A stretch of DNA of 64,000 bases from an uncultured Muribaculaceae bacterium (GTDB lineage: Bacteria > Bacteroidota > Bacteroidia > Bacteroidales > Muribaculaceae), in the NCBI GenBank assembly GCA_910579185.1, contig CAJTTG010000003.1, positions 1 through 64,000 of the forward strand, written 5' to 3'. Numbering within the stretch: position 1 is the stretch's first letter; every line of letters begins with the position of its first letter. Both the position numbers and the translations under genes were made by a program. The notes below the pieces were generated by a model that searched no databases, had not been told where the DNA came from, and was given only the letters and a program-made list of their open reading frames with translations. This document shows, in pieces, positions 1 through 7,596 of the stretch.

Positions 1-52
1 GCGATTTTTGAGTTCCTTGACCGTTGCTGAATACTTCTGTGGGTAAAGAATA

Positions 53-95
53 GCGGCATGCTGCAGTCCCTACCGGTCTCTCTCTAAACTCTATT
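53..95. repeat. Partial copy of palindromic repeat (module B remnant plus C/T tract)
   Basis: Bases 53-73 match the inverted form of the GGAC...GTCC hairpin module seen intact at 7610-7634, and bases 78-95 are a C/T-rich tract ending in a 12-mer that recurs at 251-262. No gene is visible in 1-253. Confidence 0.7.
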
Positions 96-138
96 TCGTT
101 TTTAACTCGTATCTTCTCAAATCGTTTTGTTTTTGCCT

Positions 139-262
139 GTAGGGACTGCGCCATGGCGCGTCCGCCCCCACTCGTCCAATCGGTCTTATCGAGTTTCATC
201 GTGATAAATCGCGCTTCATCTCTCCAACTCTCTGAACTCTAAACTCTCTAACTCTATTTCGT
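139..262. repeat. Mosaic palindromic repeat, modules B-C-A
   Basis: Module B (139-164) contains the perfect 12-bp palindrome GCGCCATGGCGC flanked by GGAC and GTCC. Module C (188-220) is a conserved 33-mer beginning ATCGAGTTTCATC. Module A (221-262) is a C/T-rich tract of CTCTAACT/CTCCAACT-like units. The tract runs into the stop codon of the Wza-like gene: its TAG lies within the repeat's AAATAGAG. Confidence 0.85.
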
Positions 263-1000
263 TGCCCAAACAATTGTCGAAATAACCGATGCCGCCGAAA
301 TCGCGATAGTGGCAATCTGCCATGAGCGGTTTTCCGTCTTCTCGTCCTTCTTCTCCTTTGGCTCAACGTACACTATGTCGTTCTGCTGCAAGTAGAAACA
401 GGGCGATGAGAATATGTCAGTCGATTTCAAGTCGTGGATATACATCTTGCGGCCATCCGCTTCCTCGCGGATCACGGCCACGCGGTCGGTCTTGGCATCG
501 CTCGTAAGGTCGCCGGCTTTGGCTATCGCCTCGATCAGCGTCACGCGGTCGCCGTCAACAACAAACTGACCGTTGCTTCCAACGGCTCCGAGAACCGTGT
601 AGCGGAAGTTGAGGAAAGAGGCTGTCACGATCGGATCGTTGATATAGTCCCCGGCAACAAGTTTCTGTTTCACTATCTCTTGTACTTCCTCAAGTGTCTT
701 TCCGGCCACGTGGATTGTGCCGAGGATCGGCATCTGGATATCGCCGTTCTGGCTCACGAGGTAGCCTTGCGAGGTCTCGTTGCCCGTGATGTTGAAGGGG
801 AGGGCTAATTCCGGAATCTTGCAGGTTACGCGGATCTGCAGGCGGTCGTCGGGTTGAACCGTGGGTTCCGGACGTTGGTTCATGGGGTAGGTGATTCCTG
901 GGGTCATGTCCTGAAGATAGACATGATCGCGGCTTGACTTGCATCCGGTGATCAGCATCGGAAGCAGCATCAGTGCAGTAATAATATTCAGCAGCTTCAT
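254..1000 (-). CDS. Polysaccharide export outer-membrane lipoprotein (Wza/BexD family)
   Basis: This is probably the outer-membrane channel component that exports the surface polysaccharide made by the upstream genes. The 248-aa product has a type II signal peptide with lipobox ending at Cys20 (LITGC). A poly-export domain (about residues 30-130, with PDDRLQIRV and DGDIQMPILG-type motifs) is followed by an SLBB-like domain (about 133-205). A hydrophobic segment near the C-terminus (about 227-246) is typical of Bacteroidetes Wza homologs, which are shorter than E. coli Wza. No Wzc-like kinase is adjacent in the window. A good -33/-7 promoter lies at 1102-1132, so it is probably transcribed separately from the genes above it. 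Family assignment is firm; the exported substrate is inferred from context. Confidence 0.9.
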   Translation of the reverse strand: MKLLNIITALMLLPMLITGCKSSRDHVYLQDMTPGITYPMNQRPEPTVQPDDRLQIRVTCKIPELALPFNITGNETSQGYLVSQNGDIQMPILGTIHVAGKTLEEVQEIVKQKLVAGDYINDPIVTASFLNFRYTVLGAVGSNGQFVVDGDRVTLIEAIAKAGDLTSDAKTDRVAVIREEADGRKMYIHDLKSTDIFSSPCFYLQQNDIVYVEPKEKKDEKTENRSWQIATIAISAASVISTIVWATK

Positions 1001-1101
1001 TGCTTGTAATGTGTTTTTAACTCTGTGGTTTTCAGATAGTTATTAGCTATTTATATATAATGTGGTTTAATAGTACCTATGTAGATGCACTAAATAACAT
1101 G

Positions 1102-1132
1102 CAAATTTAATAATTTTCAACCCCTTAGGCAA
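1102..1132 (-). promoter_or_regulatory. Bacteroidetes promoter for the Wza-like gene
   Basis: On the minus strand a TAAATTTG box (1109-1102) fits TAnnTTTG, with TTG (1132-1130) exactly 20 nt upstream. This predicts a leader of roughly 95 nt before the ATG at 1000. Confidence 0.65.
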
Positions 1133-1189
1133 GAAAATCCAATAATTTTTTTCTCCCTTTTCTCCCTTTTTTTCGCCCTCAGCCGACAT

Positions 1190-1500
1190 TGTTTGACCGA
1201 CATTGCCGGAACGCCCCGTCGGTCTCACGCTGCTCTGGCCGGGGTAACGTCTCTCCGAGCCGTCCACCGCCCCCCGACTGAACTTTACTGAACCTACATT
1301 GCCGGAATGCCTGCTTGTAGGGACTGCGCCATGGCGCGTCCGGCTCCACTCGTCCAATCGTTTCAATCGTGCTTCATCCTGTCGGTCTCGCCCCGTCGGG
1401 GTAACGGTTCTCCGAACCGTCTACCGTTCCACTCGCCCTGCCCTCTAAACTCTCTAACTCTAAACTCTATACACTCACCCTCTCCCTGCACACTCTCGCA
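1190..1500. repeat. Mosaic palindromic repeat, modules D-B-D-A, filling the intergenic gap
   Basis: The gap between the Wza-like gene and the HprK-like gene is almost entirely repeat. It holds an imperfect D hairpin at 1247-1263 (one stem mismatch), module B at 1317-1342, a perfect D hairpin at 1404-1420 (ACGGTTC-TCC-GAACCGT) and a C/T tract at about 1441-1495. The tract reaches the 3' end of the HprK-like gene, whose TAG stop falls in the purine-rich strand of the tract. Confidence 0.85.
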
Positions 1501-2744
1501 GCCTCCCCATCAGGCCTACATCTCATTACCCCTGTCGCCACAGCCTCGCTCAATGCTATCAACGTATCGCACAATGCATTATGTAGCAATGCCGATGTCT
1601 TGATTGCCGAGCACGACGGCAGCAGCATGGCAAACGCGTCAATATCGCTGACGCTCCGGAACTCATTGACCGGTGCCTGTTCAAGCCGCACTATCCCGTG
1701 CAGTGGTGCCGAGGCCTGTCGGTAGCAGGGGGTCTTGCCCGACCAAGGAGACCCGAACACGCGCACCGTGCCGTCGGGCATCAGTCGCACTATCGGGTTG
1801 TCGTCGTTAAGCAGTTCGGTGTCCGGTATGTTCTTGATCCACAGCTGGGAATGTGTGCTTTTACCCGTTCCGCTCGCCCCGAGGAACATATAACCCTCAC
1901 CATTGCTCACCACCGCCGACGCATGGATCGAAACACCCCCATGAAGCAGCACCGCCTGTGAAAAAGCTATCCTGATCAGCGAACTGACCGCCTCCCTCCC
2001 ACCGACTGGATATTGCTGAACCGACATTGCCGGACCATCTACCTGTAGGGACTGCGCCATGGCGCGTCCGCCCCCACACGCCCCATAATTCCCATCGAGT
2101 TTCACCGTGATAAATCGCGCTTCATCGTGCTTCATCCCACCAGTCTGTCTCTCGCAGCTCTGGTCGGGGTCGCGGTTCTCCGAACCGCCTACCGAAATAC
2201 TCGCCCTGCCCTCTCCACTCTCTAACTCTCCACTCTCTAACTCTCCACTCTCCCCCTCTCTAACTCTCCACTCTCCAACTCTAAACTCTATCCTCTCCCC
2301 CTTCTTGCCTCGGATCAAGCACCTTGAAAAATCCTCCGACGCGATCATCTCGAAATCGCTCCCCCTCAGATCAGTAAGCCTCACAAGATACTCCCCCGAT
2401 CCCAACCGGAACAACCTCACGCGCCCCATATCATTCGCCGTATCATCCAGCAACTCACCCCCGTCTACTGCCCCAGCCCCATCATTCTGATCGAGTTTCA
2501 TCGTGAAAAATCGCGCTTCATCGTGCTTCATCCCACCTGCCGATCTCTCGCTGTTCTGGTCGGGGTAACGGCTCTCCGAGCCGTCTACCGTTCCACTCGC
2601 CCTGCTCTCCCACTCTCTAACTCTCCAACTCTCCAACTCTCCAACTCTAAACACCTCGAACTGCGCCGGGATCAAACTCTCCATTCCATCCGCCATCCGG
2701 ACTTCAACCTCCAGCCCGGCTATCTCATATCTTTGTATTGTCAT
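1467..2744 (-). CDS. HprK-related serine kinase-like protein carrying two in-frame repeat insertions
   Basis: The 425-aa product combines an HprK/PEPCK-type ATP-binding domain in its C-terminal half with unusual inserts. The P-loop GASGTGKST is at residues 289-297, preceded by a HASAVV strand (274-279) and followed by an NDDNP motif near 313. Such kinases occur beside PqqD-like proteins and nucleotidyltransferases in 'HPr-rel-A' and lasso-peptide gene sets; the substrate here is unknown. Residues ~35-92 and ~155-245 are translated copies of the mosaic repeat. Both contain the peptide GGMKHDEARF and a GSE(S/N)RxPDQ segment in the same order. The uninterrupted family-like sequence would be about 280 aa. 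The reading frame is intact through both inserts, so the gene may still be functional, but loss of function cannot be excluded. Confidence 0.8.
   Translation of the reverse strand: MTIQRYEIAGLEVEVRMADGMESLIPAQFEVFRVGELESWRVREWESRASGTVDGSESRYPDQNSERSAGGMKHDEARFFTMKLDQNDGAGAVDGGELLDDTANDMGRVRLFRLGSGEYLVRLTDLRGSDFEMIASEDFSRCLIRGKKGERIEFRVGEWRVREGESGELESGELESGEGRASISVGGSENRDPDQSCERQTGGMKHDEARFITVKLDGNYGACGGGRAMAQSLQVDGPAMSVQQYPVGGREAVSSLIRIAFSQAVLLHGGVSIHASAVVSNGEGYMFLGASGTGKSTHSQLWIKNIPDTELLNDDNPIVRLMPDGTVRVFGSPWSGKTPCYRQASAPLHGIVRLEQAPVNEFRSVSDIDAFAMLLPSCSAIKTSALLHNALCDTLIALSEAVATGVMRCRPDGEAARVCRERVSV
2010..2300. repeat. Mosaic repeat B-C-D-A inserted in frame in the kinase gene (copy 2)
   Basis: Module B is at 2045-2070, module C at about 2094-2137, the D hairpin at 2172-2188 (GCGGTTC-TCC-GAACCGC) and the C/T tract at about 2205-2300. 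The tract here has a 15-bp period, a multiple of three, so it translates as repeated GELES. The whole copy lies inside the open reading frame of the HprK-like protein. Confidence 0.85.
2493..2660. repeat. Mosaic repeat C-D-A inserted in frame in the kinase gene (copy 1)
   Basis: Module C begins at about 2493, the D hairpin lies at 2568-2584 (ACGGCTC-TCC-GAGCCGT) and the C/T tract at about 2606-2654. It encodes residues ~35-92 of the HprK-like protein without breaking the frame. Confidence 0.85.
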
Positions 2745-2782
2745 GATTCTCAGTCGTTTTCTGTCTAATTATTTCTTGCTCG

Positions 2783-2945
2783 CGCTGCTCTGATCGGGGT
2801 AACGGCTCTCCGAGCCGTCTACCGCTCCACACGCCCAATCGCCCCTATCGAGTTTCATCGTGATAAATCGCGCTTCATCTCTAACTCTCCAACTCTCCAA
2901 CTCTCCAACTCTCTAACTCTCTAACTCTACCCTCTATCCTCTCAT
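2783..2945. repeat. Mosaic palindromic repeat D-C-A between genes
   Basis: The D hairpin is at 2802-2818, module C at about 2848-2880 and a C/T tract at 2881-2940. It occupies the whole spacer upstream of the HprK-like gene and supplies the TAG stop of the nucleotidyltransferase gene. Confidence 0.85.
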
Positions 2946-3803
2946 TCCCAATCTCCCTTTCACCAACGAAAAGAAGCATGCTGTTGCCTCGCGAGGCGCA
3001 ATCGACAGCGCGAACCCGATACCCCTGACAAACGATAAAGCTGTGAACACTACGCCTTTGCGTGATATCAGCCCACTGCCATGCTGGCCGAAATTGCCGC
3101 CACGGGCTATGATGCGTTCAAGTCTGACGGCCAGTCGTTCGTTGGGCTGAAACTCTTCGGCTGTCGGCACCGACTCAACAGGCAGTCCGAGTCTGAGGGT
3201 GAGGAAGGAATAAAGCATCCTGTTCCACCTTTCCAGACCGGCGGCGCGGAAGATCCGATCCATCTCAGCGCGGTCGACTTCGGATGCTAAACGCTTGGAC
3301 ACTAAAGCTATGTCGCATAACTGCCGGAGACCGATCCCACGACCTATGGCATGTTTGAACGCGTGGGCTGATAATGTCAGCAACATTGTCTCGGGTGCCG
3401 GGATGGTCACTGTCCCGATGCCGGGCAGCTCGGTCTCCATCGTGACCGCAACCGGTTTCAGTAGATGCAGCCGTTTTATGGCGCGGCGGCTGTGGATGTC
3501 GAGTAGGTGAGGGTGCAGTTCCACCATTGAGCCGCGGTAGGAAAATGTTGTGGAGCCGTCGGCATGGTTTTGATAGCTTTTTATTCCGAGGGCGTCGATC
3601 AGACGGCGGCGTTGGTCGGGGCGCGATATGTAGAGGTCGATGTCGCCACACTGGCGCGATTCCGGATCCGGATATAAAGCTGCGAGGCTCTGGCCTTTAA
3701 GTAATGTGGCGTTGATTCTCAGTCGCTTGGACTGCTCCAGAATGTCAGCGAGGGTGGCATTCATCTTTCTGTTCTGTCGGCGGATCGCTTCAGCTTCCGC
3801 CAC
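2934..3803 (-). CDS. Nucleotidyltransferase family protein (NTP_transf_5-like), N-terminus encoded further upstream
   Basis: The product carries the nucleotidyltransferase signature LLKGQSLAALYP followed by QCGDIDLYI (Asp54 and Asp56 counted from the GTG). This matches the NTP_transf_5 family found with PqqD-like proteins and HprK-like kinases. The coordinates use the only canonical start, a GTG at 3803, but this lies in the middle of the conserved domain. The frame stays open upstream to the TGA at 4076-4074, and about 65 more residues look like the family's N-terminal helices, including IFYQLLRSELW. The expected start position (about 4007) has ATA, and a repeat copy begins just upstream (4012). 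Either a non-standard start is used or the 5' end was damaged by the repeat. The nucleotidylated target is unknown. Confidence 0.75.
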   Translation of the reverse strand: MAEAEAIRRQNRKMNATLADILEQSKRLRINATLLKGQSLAALYPDPESRQCGDIDLYISRPDQRRRLIDALGIKSYQNHADGSTTFSYRGSMVELHPHLLDIHSRRAIKRLHLLKPVAVTMETELPGIGTVTIPAPETMLLTLSAHAFKHAIGRGIGLRQLCDIALVSKRLASEVDRAEMDRIFRAAGLERWNRMLYSFLTLRLGLPVESVPTAEEFQPNERLAVRLERIIARGGNFGQHGSGLISRKGVVFTALSFVRGIGFALSIAPREATACFFSLVKGRLGMRG

Positions 3804-4011
3804 CCAGCGGAACAGCAGGTCATCGGGCGGAAGCTGACTGTCGTCGAGACGGCTGGCGGCGTTGAGTATCTGTGCGCTTACCGTCTGCCTTTTTGCTTCG
3901 GCATGTATCGCTTGCCATTCAGCAGCCGTGGCGCGGAATCCGTCATTCCCCTGCTGCCATAATTCCGATCTAAGTAACTGGTAAAAAATAGCTTTCAGTG
4001 TATTTATTCGT

Positions 4012-4180
4012 TTATTGCCGGACCATCTACCTGTAGGGACTGCGCCATGGCGCGTCCGGCCCCACTCGCCCCATCATTCCTATTGAGTTTCATCGTGATA
4101 AATCGTGCTTCATCGTGTTCCATCTCGCCCTGCACTCTAAACTCTCTGCACTCTCCAACTCTAATCCCCTCTCACTCTTC
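4012..4180. repeat. Mosaic palindromic repeat B-C-A
   Basis: Module B is at 4033-4058, module C at about 4083-4117 and a C/T tract at about 4128-4172. It separates the nucleotidyltransferase from the PqqD-like gene and directly abuts the PqqD-like stop codon. Confidence 0.85.
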
Positions 4181-4444
4181 CAGCAACCCTTGCTCCATCC
4201 ATTGCTGGATCAAAGCCTCCGCATCGGAAAGTGCTGTCCCGGCATCCACTATGTAATTGATGCAGAGGTAACGGGCTATATCCTCAGCGGTGAAATCCTC
4301 TTGACTGTTGCAATAGTTCCAGATGTCGGCGGCGGTGGCGTTGAGTGTGTGGATCGCGGTGGCGTCCGATTGTTTCTGGCCTCCGTCGATGATCATGAAT
4401 CGGGAACCGAGTTTGCGGATCGTGAGGTTGGGTTTGACGTGCAT
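4172..4444 (-). CDS. PqqD family protein
   Basis: This 90-aa protein has the PqqD-like winged-helix pattern. A basic N-terminal strand (KPNLTIRKLGSRF) is followed by a DATAIHTLNATAADIWNYC segment, then a helix of the FTAEDIARYL type and a C-terminal helix. PqqD proteins and lasso-peptide B1 proteins bind leader peptides, and stand-alone copies also occur in polysaccharide loci, where their partner is unclear. I chose the ATG at 4444 because it overlaps the stop of the sugar transferase as TGATG, which implies translational coupling. A longer start at 4498 would run deep into that gene. No candidate precursor peptide was found nearby. Confidence 0.8.
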   Translation of the reverse strand: MHVKPNLTIRKLGSRFMIIDGGQKQSDATAIHTLNATAADIWNYCNSQEDFTAEDIARYLCINYIVDAGTALSDAEALIQQWMEQGLLEE

Positions 4445-4938
4445 CAGAATTTCTTTCCGGAGATAATGAAATAGGCCGTGAGGAAAATGATTTTGCAATC
4501 GAGGGCGAGACTCCGGTTGGCGAGGTAGTCAAGATCCATCTGCAAACGGCGCATCATCTTTTCGATCGTGTCGGTATAGCCGTTGTAGAGGGTGGCGGTG
4601 GAGAACAATCCCGGACGGAGAGCGTAAAGACGGGTGTAGTCGGGGTTCAGCTCCATGATGCGGTCGATGAACACTTTGCGTTCGGGACGATGGCCTACGA
4701 ACGACATGTCGCCACGGATCACGTTGAGCAGCTGTGGCAGTTCGTCGAGGTGATGGCTGCGCAGGAATGCGCCGAATTTGGTGAGGCGGTTGTCCTCTTC
4801 TTTGCAGAGACGTGCATGGCCATCGGCCTCGGCATCGTTGCGCATGGTGCGGAATTTGTAGAGGGTGAAGGGTTTGCCGCCGCGGCCTATGCGTTCCTGT
4901 TTGAAGATCACAGGGCGTCCGTTGGTGATGAGTACCAC
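4444..4938 (-). CDS. Initiating sugar-1-phosphate transferase (bacterial sugar transferase, WcaJ/WbaP-like), start unresolved
   Basis: It probably transfers a sugar-1-phosphate to undecaprenyl phosphate to begin repeat-unit synthesis at the inner membrane. The catalytic core is present: PVIFKQERIGRGGKPFTLYK, KFRTM, a RLTKFGAFLRSHHLDELPQ segment and SFVGHRPE. The coordinates use the GTG at 4938, but this cuts off the membrane anchor that all such enzymes have. The same frame continues upstream and encodes KRTFDL plus a hydrophobic segment (ALILSPIILALCLVVLI). It stays open to a TGA at 5157-5155, with no ATG, GTG or TTG. An ATA at 5019-5017 stands exactly where family members start, which would give 191 aa. 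The promoter at 5180-5210 lies just upstream. Confidence 0.85.
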   Translation of the reverse strand: MVLITNGRPVIFKQERIGRGGKPFTLYKFRTMRNDAEADGHARLCKEEDNRLTKFGAFLRSHHLDELPQLLNVIRGDMSFVGHRPERKVFIDRIMELNPDYTRLYALRPGLFSTATLYNGYTDTIEKMMRRLQMDLDYLANRSLALDCKIIFLTAYFIISGKKF

Positions 4939-5179
4939 CAGACAGAGCGCCAGAATGATTGGTGAGAGAATAAGTGCGCTTGTGATTGCAAGCGTTAGAT
5001 CAAAGGTGCGTTTGAGTATTAGAGATGATTGCGAATTTTCGGAACGGAATTCTGTTGAAATTCCGTTGTTTATCGTGTTGTTTTCGTATGTCGGAAAAAA
5101 GCTCTTGACATCCTTGTAAGTCTGTGTTGGTTTATCGTAGTGTAAGATTAGAACTCAGTCTAAATATTTGATTTTCCTG

Positions 5180-5210
5180 CAAAGGTAATACAGAAATGCC
5201 CGTTTTCCAA
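5180..5210 (-). promoter_or_regulatory. Bacteroidetes promoter for the sugar transferase-PqqD transcript
   Basis: TACCTTTG (5187-5180, minus) fits TAnnTTTG, and TTG (5210-5208) is 20 nt upstream. Transcription from here would not include the glycosyltransferase genes at 5307 and above. Confidence 0.65.
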
Positions 5211-5306
5211 ATAATTTTTAATCAAAATTTCAAACGGGGGGGGGTAATTCGTTATATATCAGTGAGTTATAACGCGTTGAAAATTTTTGTATTTCAGTGT
5301 TTCGGG

Positions 5307-6452
5307 CTATCCCATGTTCCGGTAGATTTCTATGATGTTTTTGAGCATTTTTTCCTCTGTGAAGTGACTCCGGTAACGCTCCAATGCGCCTCGGGAGTAC
5401 TGTCCGTCGCTGTCCCCAGTCACGGCCATGATGGCTTCGGCGAGTGATCGGGCATCGCGTGGCTCGGCATTGCGGCCGGAGATGCCGTCGGCGTTGACCC
5501 ATGGCACCCCGGACCCTGGGATCCGGGTGGCAACGATCGGAGTGCCGCACGACATGGCCTCGATCAGTACCACACCGAACGCCTCGGTGCGCTCCACGCT
5601 GCTCATGCAGAAGAGCGATGCCGCGCGATAGTAGACGGGCAGGGCTTCTTCCGGCACGAACCCAAGCAGACGCACTTTTTCTGTCAGGCCGGCGGCTTCG
5701 ATGCGTGCCTGGAGCTGGTCGCGCAAGGGGCCGGTGCCTCCGATCACCACGATATGGTCGTCGGGCAGCAATGCGGCGGCATCTATCAGATATTCAAACC
5801 CTTTGTAGCCAACGAGGCGGCCCATGGAGAAGACAACCTTGCGTCCGCCTACACTCTTGCGCAGCTTGTCGATGGCTCGCTGGTCGGCATCGTCGACGGG
5901 CAGGATGCCGATCGGGACGCACTGGCATTTGTCGCGGTAGGGGGCGAGCCATGGCGATTGTTCGAGATAGGGGGGCGACGTGGTCACGATCACGTCGGCA
6001 CGCTTGAGCAGCCATGTCTGCAGGGGCTTGATGAGCCGCAGGAGCTGGCGTTGGCGCAGGATGTCGCTGTGCCAGTGGAGCACCACTTTCCCCTTGAATC
6101 CCGAGAGCCGCAGGGCAAGCGCGGCCATCGGATCGGGATGGTGGATGTGGATTATGTCGTATTGGCGGCAGATGCGGCGTAGTCGCACTATCATGGCCGG
6201 ACTCATCATGGTGGCCTTGACATTGGCGAGCGACCGCACGGCTATGATCCGTGCCCGGTCGTTGAGGCGGATGGTGTAGCTCCCCCGGGTGGCGGCGCAG
6301 AGCATGTCGCAGCTGATGCCGCGTGCCGAAAGGCCGGTGGTCAGGTCGAGCATCACTTTCTCCACTCCGCCGCGGATCGGGTGGAATTTCCCTAATTGTA
6401 GTATTTTCAAATCTTTGGCGTCCTTTTTCATAGCGTTGTCGGATTCGTTCAT
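5307..6452 (-). CDS. Glycosyltransferase family 4 (381 aa)
   Basis: This is a GT-B fold retaining glycosyltransferase predicted to act on the lipid-linked repeat unit at the cytoplasmic face. The N-terminal domain starts with LGKFHPIRGGVEKVMLDL, the acceptor-side glycine-rich loop of GT4 enzymes. The C-terminal domain carries VFSMGRLVGYKGFEYLIDA and the nucleotide-sugar binding EAFGVVLIEAMSCGTPIVAT (E-x7-E) motif. Its start overlaps the stop of the preceding glycosyltransferase by 4 nt (ATGA), so the two are translationally coupled. It is the last gene before the 5180 promoter region. Donor and acceptor cannot be read from sequence. Confidence 0.9.
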   Translation of the reverse strand: MNESDNAMKKDAKDLKILQLGKFHPIRGGVEKVMLDLTTGLSARGISCDMLCAATRGSYTIRLNDRARIIAVRSLANVKATMMSPAMIVRLRRICRQYDIIHIHHPDPMAALALRLSGFKGKVVLHWHSDILRQRQLLRLIKPLQTWLLKRADVIVTTSPPYLEQSPWLAPYRDKCQCVPIGILPVDDADQRAIDKLRKSVGGRKVVFSMGRLVGYKGFEYLIDAAALLPDDHIVVIGGTGPLRDQLQARIEAAGLTEKVRLLGFVPEEALPVYYRAASLFCMSSVERTEAFGVVLIEAMSCGTPIVATRIPGSGVPWVNADGISGRNAEPRDARSLAEAIMAVTGDSDGQYSRGALERYRSHFTEEKMLKNIIEIYRNMG

Positions 6453-7564
6453 TGTGTCAGTTGTCTGAAGATTTCATCCCATGTATGGGCGGTAGGTGTG
6501 TTTTCTTGTCGGGCCGACGGGACGCTGGCAAATGCTCCCATCCGGCCGTCTATAACGTTGTTCATCAGTTGTGCAAGGGCTTTTGGATCGCCGACAGGGG
6601 TAAAGGCTGTCTGTCGGCTTCCGGCTGAGGTCTCGTGGGCGTAGGGGAGGTCGGCGAGGATCATCGGTTTGCCGAATGCCATGAATTCGGAGATCGGAAG
6701 CCCCCATGTCTCTACTCGCGACATGAACACCAGACATGTGGCTCCGGCGTATGAGCCATAAAGGGTCGGCTTGTCCATGAGGCCTTCGAAACGTATCGAT
6801 TCTACGTGGCCCCATCGCTGGTGGAGCCATCGGGCATATCTGTTTTCTGTTCCGCCGACGGTCAGTATCACTTGAAATCGCCCTTTCCCGAGCTTCTTTT
6901 CGAGCATCTCGGCGGCTCGGCATAGGGTTTCGAAGTTTTTGTGGCAGTCGGCAGTGGAGACGTAGAGGAATGTCGGGATCTCGAACCGGCGTGGCGTGAA
7001 TCCGGGCATTGTGGCGGCTCGTTCAGGTGGGGCGACGATGAATTTGTCGCGGTCGACACCCAATAATCGGCTCAGACCCTCTTTAAGCCATCTCTGCTGC
7101 ACGATCAGCCGTGAGTTGCGCCCCACATTGATCTGGTAGGCAAAACGCGTCAGAAGGGCGAAAATCGGTATTTTCGGGTCCATCCGGAAATCCCTCGCTT
7201 TGATCTTCATGAAGGGGAAGGAGGTCTGGCAGTAGACGGCCTGACGGCGTGCCTCGACGCGTGGGGTGGTGTCGTGGAGCGACAGCCAGAGGTCGATCGG
7301 TCCTTTCCGCTCCGTGATCTCCTGCGAGATGCGGTGCATCGTGATATATTCGTGCCGCAGCCGGCGCAGCCAGCCTTGGATTGAGTCGGGCATCTCGATA
7401 TAGTCGATGCCGGGATAGTCGCACAACTCGCGGCGGTGTACGAGTGCCGTCACTTCGGCGCGTCCGGCCTGTGCCTCTCCCGAAAGATAGCGCAGACAGT
7501 CACGCAGGATGGTCAGTGTCCCACCCTTGCGTATGTTGATCCCCGAAACTACAATCCTTCTCAT
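6449..7564 (-). CDS. Glycosyltransferase family 4-like (371 aa)
   Basis: The protein opens with a strand plus glycine loop (VVSGINIRKGGTLTILRD). It has a GT4 C-terminal domain with FLYVSTADCHKNFETL and a donor-site region containing CLVFMSRVETWGLPISEFMAFGKP, where E-x7-E is conserved. It resembles mannosyl- and rhamnosyl-type GT4 enzymes of capsule loci, but the sugar specificity is unknown. It lies 32 nt after the next glycosyltransferase gene upstream and overlaps the following gene by 4 nt, consistent with one operon. Confidence 0.88.
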   Translation of the reverse strand: MRRIVVSGINIRKGGTLTILRDCLRYLSGEAQAGRAEVTALVHRRELCDYPGIDYIEMPDSIQGWLRRLRHEYITMHRISQEITERKGPIDLWLSLHDTTPRVEARRQAVYCQTSFPFMKIKARDFRMDPKIPIFALLTRFAYQINVGRNSRLIVQQRWLKEGLSRLLGVDRDKFIVAPPERAATMPGFTPRRFEIPTFLYVSTADCHKNFETLCRAAEMLEKKLGKGRFQVILTVGGTENRYARWLHQRWGHVESIRFEGLMDKPTLYGSYAGATCLVFMSRVETWGLPISEFMAFGKPMILADLPYAHETSAGSRQTAFTPVGDPKALAQLMNNVIDGRMGAFASVPSARQENTPTAHTWDEIFRQLTQ

Positions 7565-7596
7565 CTCTCGAATATACTCTATCTGATTGTTATTCT

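Noticed and set aside
2205..2300. C/T tandem tract considered as a CRISPR array
   Set aside because: Units are about 8-15 bp with no unique spacers of constant length, and no cas genes are present.
1467..4938. Complete lasso-peptide biosynthetic cluster
   Set aside because: Only the PqqD-like, kinase and nucleotidyltransferase families are present; no asparagine-synthetase-like cyclase, no B2 protease and no precursor were found.
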